A program made the translations under genes and the position numbers. A DNA stretch of 64,000 bases from Deltaproteobacteria bacterium. GTDB lineage: Bacteria; Lernaellota; Lernaellaia; JACKCT01. The stretch lies in contig JAOSJX010000008.1 in the NCBI GenBank assembly GCA_027493875.1, positions 64,001 to 128,000 on the forward strand, written 5' to 3'. How positions within the stretch are numbered: position 1 is the first letter of the stretch; each line of letters starts with the position of its first letter. The notes below the pieces were generated by a model, which was not told where the DNA came from, ran no database searches, and worked only from the letters and a program-made list of their open reading frames with translations. This document shows positions 46,933-56,260 of the stretch, piece by piece.

Positions 46933-48265
46933 CTATTCTTTTTGGCGGGCTTGCGCGGCGAGTTCTTTCGACTTTTTGTAGTCGGCCAGCGATTTGTCGT
47001 ACTGGCCCATCGCGTCGTAGAGCGCGGAACGCATCTCGTAGATGAGGGGAACGCCCGGCATCGCGGCGATCGCGGCGTTGTAAACTTCCAGCGCCTTCTC
47101 CGGCTGCTTCCGCGCGGCGAAGACGCCCGCCTTGGCGACGTAGGGGGTCGAGATACCGTTTGTTGCGCGCGATCGACGCGTCGAAATCGGCGACGGCGCC
47201 GTCGAAATCCTCGGCCATGGCGTGCGCGCTGCCGCGCAAGTAATACGTCTCCGCGTCGCCGTCGTCCTGCGCGAGCGCCTTCGTAAACTCGTCCCGCGCC
47301 TCCGTCGGACGGCCGCGCGCGGCATACACCATGCCGATCACTTTGTGCGTGCGGGCCGAGTCCTCGCGCTTGAGCAGTTCCTTGGAGGACGTTTCGGCGT
47401 CGGCGAATTTTCCGAGTTCGAGCTCGCTCATCACGCGCTCGAACCAGGCCTCCGTCGATTCCGGCGCGTACTCGACGGCTTTGAGATAGTCCTGGTACGC
47501 GCGTTCCGGGTCTTCGCGCATTTGAAACAGCTTCCCGCGGCGCAGATAACAGGACGAGTACTTCGGTGCCAGTTCGATGCAGCGGTCCAGGTCGATGCGC
47601 GCCGCGCGGCAATCGCGCTTCACCATCATGAGCCCGCCGCGACCGAGGTAGGCCTTGGCGTTTTTCGGATTCACCGTCAGCGCGCGGCCGTAGTCTTTTT
47701 CGGCTTCCGCGACGCGCCCGACGCGCAGGTCCACCTCGCCGCGCGCCACGAGATATTCGTCGTTGGCGGGTTCCAGGCCGATCGCGGCGTCCAGATCGGC
47801 GATGGCCGCCTTGAGATCCCCGCGCGCCATCTGGATCGCGCCGCGCGCGTAATGAAGCTCGCCGGTCGGCTCGATATCGATGGCGGCCGACGCCGTCGCG
47901 AGCGCCTCGTCCGTCTTGCCCACGCGCAGCAGCAGCACCGCCTTGTGTCCCATCGCCTCGATGAATTTCGGATCCTGCTGCAGGGCGATTTCGAGTTCGC
48001 GCGCGGCGTCGTCCAGCCGGTTCAGGCTGGAATGCGCTTTGGCCAGAAGAAAGTGGTAGTCGGCGTCCGTTTGTTCGGCCGCCTCCGCGGCCTTGAGTTT
48101 CGTCAGCGCCTGATCGAACTCCCCGTTCGCGAGATGCGCCTCCACCTCGGCCTTCCACCCCGTATAGGGATCGCGCCGCGCCTCCGCGGCGGCCGGAAGA
48201 CAGATCGCGACGGCGAGCGCCGCCGCGATAAGGGAGATCAATCGGTTGAAGCGCGCGGGCATCAT
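46933..48265 (-). CDS. Secreted TPR-repeat protein (frameshifted)
   Basis: A signal peptide (LISLIAAALAVAICLPAAAE) is followed by about eleven tetratricopeptide repeats, for example AEQTDADYHFLLAKAHSSLN, GELHYARGAIQMARGDLKAA and AKAYLGRGGLMMVKRDCRAA. A break near 47160 changes the frame; the remaining two repeats (KALEVYNAAIAAMPGVPLIY, ALYDAMGQYDKSLADYKKSK) end at 46933. TPR proteins in the periplasm act as scaffolds. It begins 10 bases after the ndk stop, so the two are co-transcribed. Confidence 0.75.
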
Positions 48266-48275
48266 CGTCCTTCGA

Positions 48276-48689
48276 TCAGTAGACCTCGCTGGCCGCGAAG
48301 AAAAAAGGGATTTCCTGGGCCGCGGTTTCCGGGGCGTCCGATCCGTGGACCGCGTTGCGCGTAAACGACTCCGCGTAGAGCTTGCGGATCGTGCCGGGAT
48401 CGGCTTTCTCCGGGTTCGTCGCCCCCATGATCTTGCGCCAGTGCGCGATCGCGTCCTCGCGTTCGAGCGCCACCACCACGCACGGTCCCTCGCTCATATA
48501 TTCCGTCAACTCACCGTAAAACGGTTTGTCCTTGTGGATCGCGTAAAAAGCCTGCGCCGTGGGCAGCGCCATGCGCGTCATGCGCAGCGCCGCGATGCGA
48601 AATCCCTCGTCCGTCGCCATCGCCAGAATTTTTCCGACGTAGCCGTTGGCCACGGCGTCCGGCTTGATGATGCCGAGCGTCTTTTCCAA
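48276..48689 (-). CDS. ndk: Nucleoside diphosphate kinase
   Basis: Ndk transfers the terminal phosphate from ATP to nucleoside diphosphates through a phospho-histidine. The 137-residue protein is full length and intact: TLGIIKPDAVANGYVGKIL at the N-terminus, GEGPCVVV-like MSEGPCVVVALERED, the nucleotide-binding GATNPEKADPGTIRKLY, and the active-site motif NAVHGSDAPETA with the catalytic His. It is the first gene of a minus-strand run including the TPR protein. Confidence 0.95.
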   Translation of the reverse strand: MEKTLGIIKPDAVANGYVGKILAMATDEGFRIAALRMTRMALPTAQAFYAIHKDKPFYGELTEYMSEGPCVVVALEREDAIAHWRKIMGATNPEKADPGTIRKLYAESFTRNAVHGSDAPETAAQEIPFFFAASEVY

Positions 48690-48790
48690 GCCCGTGAAAA
48701 CTCTCCTTTTATCGGCGCGAACGCCGCGCCGCCCGCCTTATAGGTTATTGCGGAAGGCCGATCAAGGGACCCGGCAAGCGCCGTGAGGGA

Positions 48791-48817
48791 AAGAAAAAGG
48801 GCCGCCAAGAGCGGCCC
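48791..48817 (-). terminator. Intrinsic terminator of cysK
   Basis: On the minus strand a 7-bp GC stem (GGGCCGC, loop TCTTG, GCGGCCC) is followed by TTTTTCTT, about 40 bases after the cysK stop. This is a canonical Rho-independent terminator and separates cysK from ndk. Confidence 0.85.
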
Positions 48818-48857
48818 GGACGTCGAATGGATTGACCTTGGGAGGGGTCGGACAAAA

Positions 48858-49818
48858 TCAGTCGAACAGCCCCTCGTACAAAACGGACGAGAGGTATCTT
48901 TCTCCCGCATCGGGCAGAATCGTGACGATCGTCTTGCCCTCGAACTCCGGCAACTGCGCCAGACGCACGGCCGCCGCCGCCGCCGCACCGCACGAAATGC
49001 CCGCCAGAATGCCTTCCTCGGCGGACAGCCGCCGCGCCATGGCGATAGCCTCTTCGTTGGTGACCTGCTCCACGCGGTCCACCACGCCGAGATCCAGGTT
49101 GTTCGGAATAAAGCCCGCGCCGATACCCTGAATCTTGTGCGGACCGGGCTTGAGATCCTCGCCCGCGAGCTTTTGCGTGATGACCGGCGAATGCGCCGGC
49201 TCGACCGCGACCGTCAGAATCTTCTTGCCTTTCGTATTCTTGATGAACCGGGACACGCCCGTGATCGTGCCGCCCGTTCCGACACCGGAGACGAGCACGT
49301 CGATTTCGCCCGCCGTGTCTTCCCAGATTTCCGGGCCCGTCGTCGATTCGTGAATCGACGGGTTCGCCGGATTGTCGAACTGCCGCGCCACCCAATAGCG
49401 GTCGGGATCGGAGTTCGCGAGTTCCTCGGCCTTCTCCACTGCGCCCTTCATCCCGAGCGGCCCGGGGGTCAGCACGAGATTCGCGCCGAAGATCTTGAGA
49501 ATCTTGCGCCGTTCCAGCGACATCGTCTCCGGCATCGTCAACGTGCACCCGTAACCGCGCGCGGCGGCAACGAAAGACAGCGCGATGCCGGTGTTGCCGC
49601 TGGTGGCTTCGATGATTTCCTTACCGGGGCCGAGCGCGCCGGATTTTTCCGCGTCCCAGATCATCGCGGCGCCGATACGGCACTTCACCGAGTACGCGGG
49701 ATTGCGTCCCTCGATCTTGCCGAGCACGGTCGCCTTCGCGCCGTCGCCCACCGCGGTTCAGACGGACGAGCGGCGTCCGGCCGATGGAAAAACTGTTGTC
49801 CTCGAAATAGTGCGGCAT
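48858..49818 (-). CDS. cysK: Cysteine synthase A (O-acetylserine sulfhydrylase), N-terminal frameshift
   Basis: CysK makes cysteine from O-acetylserine and sulfide, using PLP. The protein has [12 protein letters not shown] at the N-terminus, the PLP lysine in [19 protein letters not shown], the substrate loop [23 protein letters not shown]-phosphate loop [15 protein letters not shown] and the C-terminal [16 protein letters not shown]. The frame changes near 49755 just after RLNR, again compatible with a single-base error. ATG 49818 follows a GGGGAG site. This is the second cysteine-forming enzyme of the window; the other (18057-18980) belongs to the carrier-protein operon. Confidence 0.9.
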
Positions 49819-49878
49819 ACATGCTCCCCTTGATGAATAGCCCGATGTCCGGCATCGCCCAAAGGTGCCGAACGGAAG

Positions 49879-49887
49879 TTATCCACA
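49879..49887 (+). promoter_or_regulatory. DnaA box (perfect consensus), first of two
   Basis: TTATCCACA matches the consensus DnaA box exactly. It lies in the 287-base gap between cysK and the divergent epimerase gene, 215 bases from a second identical box in the same orientation. Confidence 0.5.
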
Positions 49888-50093
49888 ACTGACATTCGGA
49901 AACCGGGAGAGCGCCCGGTATCCCAAAGACGCGCGCCGCCCGAGGGCGGCATCTCGAATCTCGACTTAGTCGATTCGGTTAAACAAATATCCGATTTCCG
50001 CTGTGGCGTCAATTTGCTAGCCGCCGGCCGCGCCGCCCTTGCCACCCGATGGCGCAACGGGTAAATGATGAATCGGTAGATCTGTCCGGGGAG

Positions 50094-50102
50094 TTATCCA
50101 CA
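50094..50102 (+). promoter_or_regulatory. DnaA box (perfect consensus), second of two
   Basis: A second TTATCCACA lies three bases before the epimerase ATG at 50106, within its translation-initiation region. DnaA bound here could affect this gene. No dnaA, dnaN or gyrase gene is nearby. Confidence 0.5.
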
Positions 50103-50105
50103 GAG

Positions 50106-51158
50106 ATGTCCACCGCGCTCGTCACAGGCTCGTCGGGCCTCGTCGGCTCCGAGGCCGCCGCCTATTTTGCGGATCTCGGGTTCGAGATTCACGGCGTGGA
50201 CAACAATATGCGGATGGATTTCTTCGGCGAGGGCGGCGATACGCGCGCCCGGCGCGATGAACTGCTCGCCGGACTCCGTGCCTACACGCATCATGATATC
50301 GACATCCGCGACCGCGGCGCGGTGGACCGCCTCGTCGCAACCCTACGCCCGACCCTCGTCGCGCATTGCGCCGCGCAGCCCTCGCACGACCTCGCGGCGA
50401 GCCGCCCCTTCGACGATTTCGACGTCAACGCCGCCGGCACGCTCAATATGCTGGAAGCCGTGCGGCGTCACGCGCCCGACGCCGTGTTCTGCCATCTGTC
50501 GACGAACAAGGTGTACGGCGACGCGCCGAACGAACTCGCGCTCGTCGAGCTGGAAACGCGCTTCGACTACGCCGACGAAAAATTCCGCAACGGCATCGCG
50601 GAGGACTTCCGCATCGACGCCTCGACGCACTCGTTGTTCGGCGCGTCGAAGCTGGCGGGCGACGTCATGGTGCAGGAATACGGCCGCTACTTCGGCATGA
50701 AAACGGTTTGTTTCCGCGGCGGCTGCCTGACCGGCCCGAATCACGCGGGCGTCGAGTTACACGGTTTTCTGCAATATCTCATCAAGGTCGCCGCGCGCGG
50801 CGGCACCTACAAGATCTTCGGCTACAAAGGCAAGCAGGTGCGCGACAACCTGCATTCGCTGGACGTGTGCCGCGCGATGCACGCGTTTTTCAAAAACCCG
50901 CGCCCCGGCGAGGTCTGCAATCTCGGCGGCGGGCGCGGGAACTCGATCTCGATCCTCGAGGCGAAAGCGAAGGTCGAATCGCTCACCGGCCGCGAACTCG
51001 CCGTCGAATACGTCGAGCAAAACCGCGTCGGCGACCACATCTGCTACATCTCCGACCTCTCCAAACTCCGCGCGCACTACCCCGATTGGGACGTCTCCGT
51101 CCCCCTCGATCGGATTTTCGAAGAAATTTACGAAGGCGTTTCAGGCGCCAAAAAATAA
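50106..51158 (+). CDS. NAD-dependent sugar epimerase/dehydratase (CDP-tyvelose/paratose epimerase-like)
   Basis: The 350-residue extended SDR has the NAD-binding [20 protein letters not shown], the acidic [12 protein letters not shown], and the long conserved run [40 protein letters not shown] and [20 protein letters not shown], which closely resembles CDP-paratose/tyvelose 2-epimerase-like enzymes. The usual catalytic Tyr of YxxxK is Phe here (FGASK), as recalled for this subgroup but not checked. It likely makes a nucleotide sugar for surface polysaccharide. ATG 50106 is chosen; a longer frame opens at 50049. Two DnaA boxes lie upstream. Confidence 0.75.
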   Translation: MSTALVTGSSGLVGSEAAAYFADLGFEIHGVDNNMRMDFFGEGGDTRARRDELLAGLRAYTHHDIDIRDRGAVDRLVATLRPTLVAHCAAQPSHDLAASRPFDDFDVNAAGTLNMLEAVRRHAPDAVFCHLSTNKVYGDAPNELALVELETRFDYADEKFRNGIAEDFRIDASTHSLFGASKLAGDVMVQEYGRYFGMKTVCFRGGCLTGPNHAGVELHGFLQYLIKVAARGGTYKIFGYKGKQVRDNLHSLDVCRAMHAFFKNPRPGEVCNLGGGRGNSISILEAKAKVESLTGRELAVEYVEQNRVGDHICYISDLSKLRAHYPDWDVSVPLDRIFEEIYEGVSGAKK

Positions 51159-51186
51159 ACGGCGCGCCGGCGTTCGTTCACGGTTA

Positions 51187-53428
51187 TCAACAACCGCAAC
51201 AGCCGCCGTCATCCGCTTGCCGTGAGCTTGCCGAAGGGTCGTCGCCCGATGCGTCGTCATCGGCGGCGGCATCGTCATCGGCCTCATCGTCCGCGTCGTC
51301 GTCACCGGCGGTATCGTCGTCCGCGGCATCGTCATCGGCCGACGGCGTAACCGTTATCATGTCCGTCGCCGTTTTCGTGTCGTTGGCCGCCGCGTTGGTG
51401 ACGGTCAACGCGATCGAATAACGCCCCTCCGCCGCGAACGTATGGACAGGATGCTGTTCCGACGACGATCCCCCGTCTCCGAAGTCCCAAGCCCAGGCCA
51501 TGATGTCGCACCCGGTGTAGGACGTTGACGCGTCAATGAACATCACCGTCAACGGCGCCGTTCCGGTATGCACGCTCGGCGAAAAATCCGCGGTCGGGGG
51601 CGGGCACGTCACGGAAACAAGGTTCGGCTTGGTCATGGTATTCGAAACACCGCCGCCGGATGCGGTCAACGCGACGGTGAATGTCCCCACAACGGTGAAC
51701 TGATGATCCGGATGTTGCTGCGAACTTGTTCCGCCGTCTCCGAAATCCCAAACCCATCCCGTGACGTAACCGCTGGACGTATCGGTGAAGCGGACCGTGA
51801 AAGGAGCCGTTCCCGACGTCGCGTCTTCCATAAACGCCGCGGCCGGCGCGGTCACCACCCGGAGCGAGTCGGCGGCGGCGGTCGCATCGACGTTGGCGAC
51901 GTCGTTCCGCGCCCGGGCTTCAACCAGATAGGTTCCCGGGAGCAATGGACCGAACGAAAACGCATAGTCCTCGACCGCCTCATCAAAGGCGCCGTCCACG
52001 GCTTGGGCCGGACTCCAGGGGCCGATGCCGCCGACGCGAAACGTCACGCCGGCGATGGTGTTGACCGAGATGGCGTTGCCCGGCCCGCCTCCGCGCGGCA
52101 GCGGGGACACCTTTGCGTGGCCCGCGTAGGTAATCAGCGGCGCGGCCGTGGGATTCGGCGTAAACGGCGTCAGCACAGTCTCCGGAAACGTATCGCGGAC
52201 ATCGGGGATCGTATCCCCGTCCGTGTCCGCGAGTCCGAGTTGCCCGCGCGTATAAGGGCACCGGACGGCGATGTTGTTGTTCCGCATGACGCAGTTCTGA
52301 TTCAAGGCGCAGCCGCCGAAACCGGTGAGATCGCAGTTTTGATTCTGCACCCACAGATAACCCGATGCCGCAGTGCAGGGCGCGCACGATCCGAAATATT
52401 CGTCCAACGCGGAAAAAATGTGCCCCGTTTCGTGCGAGAAAACCATGTCCATTCGGGCGATGCCCCAGTTCCCGCTGGTCGTTCCGTTATCATAGGTCAT
52501 CACCGTGGCGGGACCGCCGAGATACGCGTAAGCCGACCAAAAATTCGAGAACATTTTGTCGGCGTCGTTCGCGTCGTTCACGACGAAAACGGAATATGCC
52601 CAATCCGTCGAGTGCGTATGGCGCAAATCATTGGCGTAGTCATACAGATTTACCCACACGCTCGGGTCGGCGTATCCAATGGCGTTCATCACCTCCTGCA
52701 TCCAGAGGGCGTCCGCGGTGGACGGCCCCTGAATTGGTTCGTACGTCGTCGCCGCCTGATCGTTGTAAATGTAGGTAAACGAGAGGCCCGCGTTCGGCTC
52801 GAAGACGATCCAGTTGTTCAAAGCCTGCACGATCTCCGCTTTGACGTTGGTGATCTGTCCCGCGGTCCAATTCTCGGACGGGCCGTTGCTTTCCATCGTA
52901 AACACGGCGACGGTGACCGACCCGCCGAGGAATTCCGACGTTTCCGTCGCGCCGGCCCCGAACGGTCCGGCGGCGAACGACAGACTCGCCCGCTCCGAAT
53001 CGTCCAATTCAAGAAAAATCGCGTCGGTTTCGTGATCGGTGTAGTACGGAGCATCCTCGGACCAGGGAACCGACAACTCGCTCGGTTCGTCCATGAAAAA
53101 AGACGTTCCAGGCGAGAAGCGCCGTTTCCATCGTGGGGCTGAGGTCGCCCGGATCGGCGATCGCGTCGTCATGAATTTCCAATCCCGGAATCACGGCCAG
53201 TTCGGCCGCCACGGACGGAAGGATGCGGAGGATGGCGGCCTCGGGCGGGAATCGGTGAATCGCCTCGCCATTCGTTTCTCGGACGATTTGAAGTGCCTCT
53301 TCGTAAACCGTTTCATCGGGAGGATCGATCGTCATCACGTAGAGACGATCTTCCGACGCCGTGGCCGCGCCGACCGCCGCGAGAACCACCGCAATCACCA
53401 CCGCCGTCATCGCCAAATGTTTTGCCAT
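51187..53428 (-). CDS. Secreted PKD metalloprotease-like protein with Asp-rich Gly-Cys tail (frameshifted)
   Basis: ATG 53428 with AGGAGCGGG upstream opens a signal peptide (MTAVVIAVVLAAVGAATAS). A break in an A-run near 53096 is bridged to read NVFFMDEPSELSVPWSED. The catalytic part has HETGHIFSALDEYFGSC, an HExxH zinc motif with a downstream acidic DEY, and further Cys (CAPCTAASG, NCDLTGFGGCALNQNCVMRN). Two PKD domains follow (WVWDFGDGGTSSQQHPDHQF and AWAWDFGDGGSSSEQHPVHT). The tail is about 50 residues rich in Asp and ends GGCCGC, like the secreted protein at 29129-29797. Within the tail a dispersed repeat encodes DPSASSRQA. The protease family is tentative. Confidence 0.7.
51220..51243 (-). 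repeat. Dispersed short repeat inside an Asp-rich linker (copy 2)
   Basis: The 21-base core (51223-51243) is the exact inverted copy of 12081-12101. It is in frame within the Asp-rich tail of the PKD metalloprotease-like gene, just before the terminal GGCCGC codons. Confidence 0.6.
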
Positions 53429-53704
53429 CCCGCTCCTTATCCGAAAGTTCCGGGTGACCCGAAAATTTGCGCGCCGATCGGCGCACGCTCTTTCGTTCCC
53501 GACGAGGACGGGTCGTGGAGCCGAATATCCTCGGTGCCTTGATGATATCACTTTTTGGATATTTCGGATCTCATTTATTTTAAAATGATCGGCGGTAAAC
53601 TCCGTCTTGAAAGGTATGAGTTCAATATTTATGCCAATATTATGACAATCGTGAACTATTATCGTATTATCCCTTTTAACGAAATGTTTCAGCGAAACGC
53701 TGTT

Positions 53705-54703
53705 TTACCGGTGGTCGTTCTCGAAGGTGGCGTAGAGCCAGCAGCGCACGGCGTGCCCCGGCGAAAGCGCCGTCTCGGGCGGTTCGTGCGTCGCACACGA
53801 CGGCAACGCTTCCGGACAACGCAGATGAAACCGGCAGCCCGGCGGATGGTTCGTCGGGGAATGCACCTGGCCGGGAATCGTCGCGCGCACGCGCCCTTCC
53901 TCCAGATGTTTTGCCGCCGCCAAAAGCCCGCGCGTGTACGGATGCGCCGGCGAGCGCGTGATCGTCTCCGCCGGCCCCGTTTCAACGATCCGGCCCGCGT
54001 ACATCACCGCGACGCGGTGGCAGGTCGGCGCGATGACGCCCAGGTCGTGCGTGATGAGCCAGAGCGCCGCGCCGCCTTCCTCCGTCAACTCGCGCAAAAG
54101 ATCCAGAATCGCCGCCTGCAACGTCACGTCAAGCGCCGTCGTCGGCTCGTCCGCGACCAGCAGCCTCGGACGGCACGCGAGCGCCATGGCGATGAGCGCG
54201 CGCTGGCGCATCCCGCCGGAAAGTTGAAACGGATAACTCCGCGCCGCGCGTTCCGGGTCCGCGAGACGCACGCGCCGAAGCAACGCGACCGCCTCTTTCG
54301 TCGCTTCCGCCGCGCCGAGTCCCCGGTGAAGGCGCAGCACCTCCACGAGTTGCGTCTCGATGCGGAGGACCGGGTTGAGATAGGTCGTCGGATCTTGAAA
54401 AACAGCGGCGATGCGCGCGCCGCGCACGCGGCGGAGGCGCTCCGGCGCAAGGCCGATCAAATCGCCCTCGCCGTCGAAGAGCGCCGATCCCTCAACCGGC
54501 GCGTTCCGGGGTTAAAGTCCCAGGACCGCGCGAAACGACACCGATTTGCCGCATCCCGATTCGCCGACCAGGCCGAAGCGTTCGCCGGGCGCGACGGAAA
54601 AACTGACGCCGTCCACCGCGCGCGCGATGCCCGAGCCCGTTGCGAAGCGTGCGTGGAGATCCTTGACCTCGAGCAAGGCCGGCGGCGAAGGTTGGGAGGA
54701 CAT
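53705..54703 (-). CDS. Oligopeptide/dipeptide ABC ATPase, OppD/DppD-like (frameshifted)
   Basis: The N-terminus carries Walker A LVGESGCGKSVSFRAVLGL; after a break near 54513 the frame resumes with APVEGSALFDGEGDLIGLAP. AAVFQDPTTYLNPVLRIETQ (Q-loop), FQLSGGMRQRALIAMALACR (signature), LLVADEPTTALDV (Walker B) and LITHDLGVIA (H-loop) follow. The C-terminal GRIVETGPAETITRSPAHPY and PPGCRFHLRCPEA is the characteristic oligopeptide transporter extension. No permease, binding protein or second ATPase (OppF) gene is adjacent, so it stands alone in this window, 14 bases after the MshEN gene. Confidence 0.85.
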
Positions 54704-54717
54704 GAAGGGCGGCGCCG

Positions 54718-55443
54718 TTAGTCGCGCTGCGTGTCGAGCAGGTCGCGGAATTCCTCGCGGGTAATGATTTTTTTACGGATCAAGAGCTCCACCAGCGTGC
54801 GAAGTTCGCGGCTCTGGCGTTGATCCGGCCCGCGCAACGGGCGCTCGTCGCCGTCGGCGCGCATCACGACGAATTCACCCAGATCGGCCGGCGCGGGGAG
54901 ATCGATGGAGAAATGCGACGCGAGATCTTCCTCGCCGCGGCATTCGCGCAGCTTGCCGTCCGGGTAGCAAAATTCGATCACGCGCAGCAGGTCCGCTTCC
55001 GGCGCCACCGATACCGCCACCTGGCAGTTGCTCACGAATTCCACCGTGTGCACCGCGTCCAGGTCCGTCGGATCGGCCATGGCGATGAGCAGCTTCGCCG
55101 CGCCGTTTTTCAATTTGCGCGACACCGGAATCAGCGTGTATTTGCGGCAGATGTCCGGCGCCACCGAACGCAGCGCGTCCACGCGGATGTGGCTGCGGCG
55201 AAGATTGATGCGCGGAATATCGAGTTGATGCGCGATGGCTTCGAGAAGCTTTTCCTCCTCGATGTAACCCATGCGCACGAGATGCGATCCCAGCTTGCCG
55301 CCGAAGGTCCGCTGATCGACCAGCGCCGCCTTCAATTCGTGATCTTTGATGAGGCCGACGTGGAGCAGGAGTTCGCCGAGCTTGCGCGGGCCGCCCGGCG
55401 CCTTTCCGTTTCCGTTCTGTCCGACTGTCGGTTCGCCAACCAT
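54718..55443 (-). CDS. GspE/PilB N-terminal (MshEN) domain protein
   Basis: The 241-residue protein starts with a Gly-rich linker and has a T2SSE_N/MshEN domain: KLGELLLHVGLIKDHELKAA, GGKLGSHLVRMGYIEEEKLL, EAIAHQLDIPRINLR, then RKYTLIPVSRKLKNGAAKLL and AMADPTDLDAVHTVEFVSNC. In full-length type II secretion and type IV pilus ATPases this part precedes the motor ATPase; in stand-alone proteins it may bind cyclic-di-GMP. The rest has no Walker A, so it is not an ATPase. It lies one base after the lipoprotein gene stop and upstream of the OppD-like gene. Confidence 0.8.
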   Translation of the reverse strand: MVGEPTVGQNGNGKAPGGPRKLGELLLHVGLIKDHELKAALVDQRTFGGKLGSHLVRMGYIEEEKLLEAIAHQLDIPRINLRRSHIRVDALRSVAPDICRKYTLIPVSRKLKNGAAKLLIAMADPTDLDAVHTVEFVSNCQVAVSVAPEADLLRVIEFCYPDGKLRECRGEEDLASHFSIDLPAPADLGEFVVMRADGDERPLRGPDQRQSRELRTLVELLIRKKIITREEFRDLLDTQRD

Positions 55444-55444
55444 C

Positions 55445-56260
55445 TTAAAAATCCATCACGTTCATCCCCGGCCGTTCGGGGATGTCGAGGTCCGGAAGGC
55501 TTGGTCCCTTGCCGATCGTCACCTCGTCCAAGCGAAGCACGAGAGACCGTCGCTCGCCGGCCCGAAAAACAATCTTCCGCGGCACCGGCAAGGATCCTTC
55601 CATATGGTTATCACATTCAATGACCGCGATATCACCAAGTTCGTTGCTCTGTTTATCATTCCCGGACACGGTCAGCCTTGTCAAGCGCCGCTCCGGACCC
55701 TCGACCGCGGCCCGCAGGCGCCGGCCCGTCGCGTCCGTTCCTTCCAGCATGACCGCGCCGCGGGGGTCGTCCACCCCGGTGCTGACCATGTGCCACGACT
55801 CGGCCGGCGGCAGTCCGCCCGTCAACACCCAGGCGAGCGGGCTCGGGTCCGCGGGCAAGCCGAAAACGCGGCCGAGAACCTCCTCCGGCCGCCCGCGCAC
55901 GAGCAGCCCCTCCATCGCATTTAGATAAAGCGCCCGCTCCGGGCGAATCACGAGGGAGCCCGCCGCCGTCATAAACGGGGTGAAGGCGTCGATGCGCACG
56001 CCGAGCCGCGGATCGGCCACGATCTGACAATCCGCCGAGCCCAGCGACAACCCCCCGGAACGCAGTTTGCCGTTGGCCGTGATCGGCTGGGCGCGCTCGA
56101 TCATCGCCTGGGCCAGATCCTCCACGGGAGGCGACGGCATTTCGGGGACGGGACGCGGTTTGGCGCAGGAGGCGGCGAACAAGGCGGCGAGGCAGAACGC
56201 GAGCGCCGCCGTTCTCTTAGTCAATGTCTTCGACTTTCTTTTCGAGGCGCGCGCGGACAT
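55445..56260 (-). CDS. LolB/DUF4292-like lipoprotein
   Basis: The signal (TAALAFCLAALFAASCAKPR) ends in lipobox AASC. The mature part, about 240 residues, is beta-rich (ITANGKLRSGGLSLGSADCQ, FMTAAGSLVIRPERALYLNA, SWHMVSTGVDDPRGAVMLEG), the pattern of LolA/LolB-like or DUF4292 lipoproteins that bind lipid or assist outer-membrane export. It overlaps the end of the preceding TPR lipoprotein gene by 44 bases, and such TPR/LolB-like pairs are common in deltaproteobacteria. The assignment to a single family is uncertain. Confidence 0.6.
   Translation of the reverse strand: MSARASKRKSKTLTKRTAALAFCLAALFAASCAKPRPVPEMPSPPVEDLAQAMIERAQPITANGKLRSGGLSLGSADCQIVADPRLGVRIDAFTPFMTAAGSLVIRPERALYLNAMEGLLVRGRPEEVLGRVFGLPADPSPLAWVLTGGLPPAESWHMVSTGVDDPRGAVMLEGTDATGRRLRAAVEGPERRLTRLTVSGNDKQSNELGDIAVIECDNHMEGSLPVPRKIVFRAGERRSLVLRLDEVTIGKGPSLPDLDIPERPGMNVMDF

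Noticed and set aside
49819..50105. Replication origin at the two DnaA boxes
   Set aside because: Only two boxes, no dnaA, dnaN, gyrase or gidA genes and no clear AT-rich unwinding element; kept only as a regulatory-site finding.
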